6,562 bases of DNA, from positions 1 to 6,562 of the forward strand of contig CANJNU010000056.1 in the NCBI GenBank assembly GCA_947475645.1. The letters run 5' to 3'. Shown in pieces: positions 6,302 to 6,562 of the stretch. Made by a program: the position numbers and the translations under genes. Origin of the DNA: Bacteriovoracaceae bacterium. Lineage in GTDB: Bacteria > Bdellovibrionota > UBA1018. The notes under the pieces were generated by a model. The model did no database searches. It had not been told where the DNA came from and saw only the letters and a program-made list of their open reading frames with translations. Position 1 is the stretch's first letter; each line of letters starts with the position of its first letter.

Positions 6302-6562
6302 ATGACCACCCTATCCAGTGTGAACAAATCCTTATCTATTCCCTCTTTGTTTTCGCTCAGTATCGGCGTTACAACCGACGTCGGCATGAAACGACAGAAG
6401 AACGAGGACAGCGTTTTCGCTGATTCGCAGCTTGGACTATTTATCGTGGCCGATGGAATGGGAGGACACCAAGGCGGGGCAACGGCCAGCCGCATTGCGA
6501 TCGAAGCGATTTCCGAATGCATCGAAAGTGAGTTAACCCATCCACCCGTAGGCCCTGCAACC
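6302..6562 (+). CDS. PP2C-family Ser/Thr protein phosphatase, N-terminal part (3' end outside window)
   Basis: The frame runs from ATG 6302-6304 off the right edge (87 codons visible). The product opens a PPM/PP2C phosphatase of the bacterial Stp/PrpC type, a metal-dependent enzyme that removes phosphate from Ser/Thr. Diagnostic motifs are '[13 protein letters not shown]' (residues 25-37; Arg31, Glu35 and Asp36 in the usual phosphate- and metal-binding places) and '[11 protein letters not shown]' (49-59; Asp51-Gly52 as metal ligands), followed by the expected helix '[11 protein letters not shown]'. About 20 residues precede the first conserved strand (from Ile21), more than in the shortest homologues. 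An in-frame stop at 6275-6277 limits the start, and ATG 6302 is the first Met after it. No Shine-Dalgarno sequence is visible, so the true start is uncertain. The gene is divergent from prkA, which suggests shared control and possibly opposing kinase/phosphatase roles. Confidence 0.9.
   Translation, partial: MTTLSSVNKSLSIPSLFSLSIGVTTDVGMKRQKNEDSVFADSQLGLFIVADGMGGHQGGATASRIAIEAISECIESELTHPPVGPAT

Noticed and set aside
6262..6522. 86-codon minus-strand frame opposite the phosphatase gene
   Set aside because: The plus strand here encodes unmistakable PP2C motifs; the minus frame is a Pro/Ser-rich shadow.
1..6562. Evidence for a defence island, mobile element or sporulation locus
   Set aside because: No transposase, integrase, terminal repeats, tRNA or CRISPR units are seen. 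spoVR, yhbH and prkA occur widely in non-sporulating bacteria and do not imply spore formation.

Overview
The window comes from a Gram-negative bacterium. It encodes two outer-membrane-type proteins: a TolC-family channel, and a small beta-barrel with a signal peptide and a C-terminal Phe. It also carries the prkA-yhbH-spoVR stress/sporulation-associated gene set, which is widespread in non-spore-forming Proteobacteria and related phyla. Base composition is near balanced and nothing looks foreign. The protein style would fit a delta-proteobacterial or Bdellovibrionota-like lineage, but that is an impression and not a demonstrated placement.

Layout: positions 1-614 (+) hold the C-terminal part of a TolC-family outer-membrane efflux protein whose start lies left of the window. 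Its stop codon overlaps by one base the start of a 227-residue outer-membrane beta-barrel candidate (614-1297, +). Ten bases later this pair meets, tail to tail, a three-gene operon that reads leftward: prkA (3918-6020), then yhbH/yeaH (2802-3917), then spoVR/ycgB (1308-2801). At both internal junctions the stop codon abuts the next start codon with no base between, and each downstream gene has its ribosome binding site inside the end of the gene before it. Right of prkA lies a 281-bp divergent intergenic region with several small inverted and direct repeats. It is followed by the N-terminal part of a PP2C-type Ser/Thr protein phosphatase (6302 to the right edge, +).

How the genes may work together: PrkA is a P-loop (AAA-like) protein annotated as a Ser protein kinase. 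YhbH is a DUF444 protein with a von Willebrand A (MIDAS) domain. SpoVR is a conserved protein of unknown biochemistry that carries His/Glu motifs resembling a metal site. An AAA-type ATPase paired with a vWA protein recalls MoxR/vWA, RavA/ViaA and chelatase pairs. The divergent PP2C gene is a natural candidate antagonist of PrkA-dependent phosphorylation. The TolC/barrel pair looks unrelated and is probably the end of an export operon.

I see no RNA gene, CRISPR array, insertion sequence or phage element. The prkA-yhbH-spoVR set is a known conserved unit, so the most interesting open points are its biochemistry, the linked phosphatase and the C-terminal CxxC tail of PrkA.
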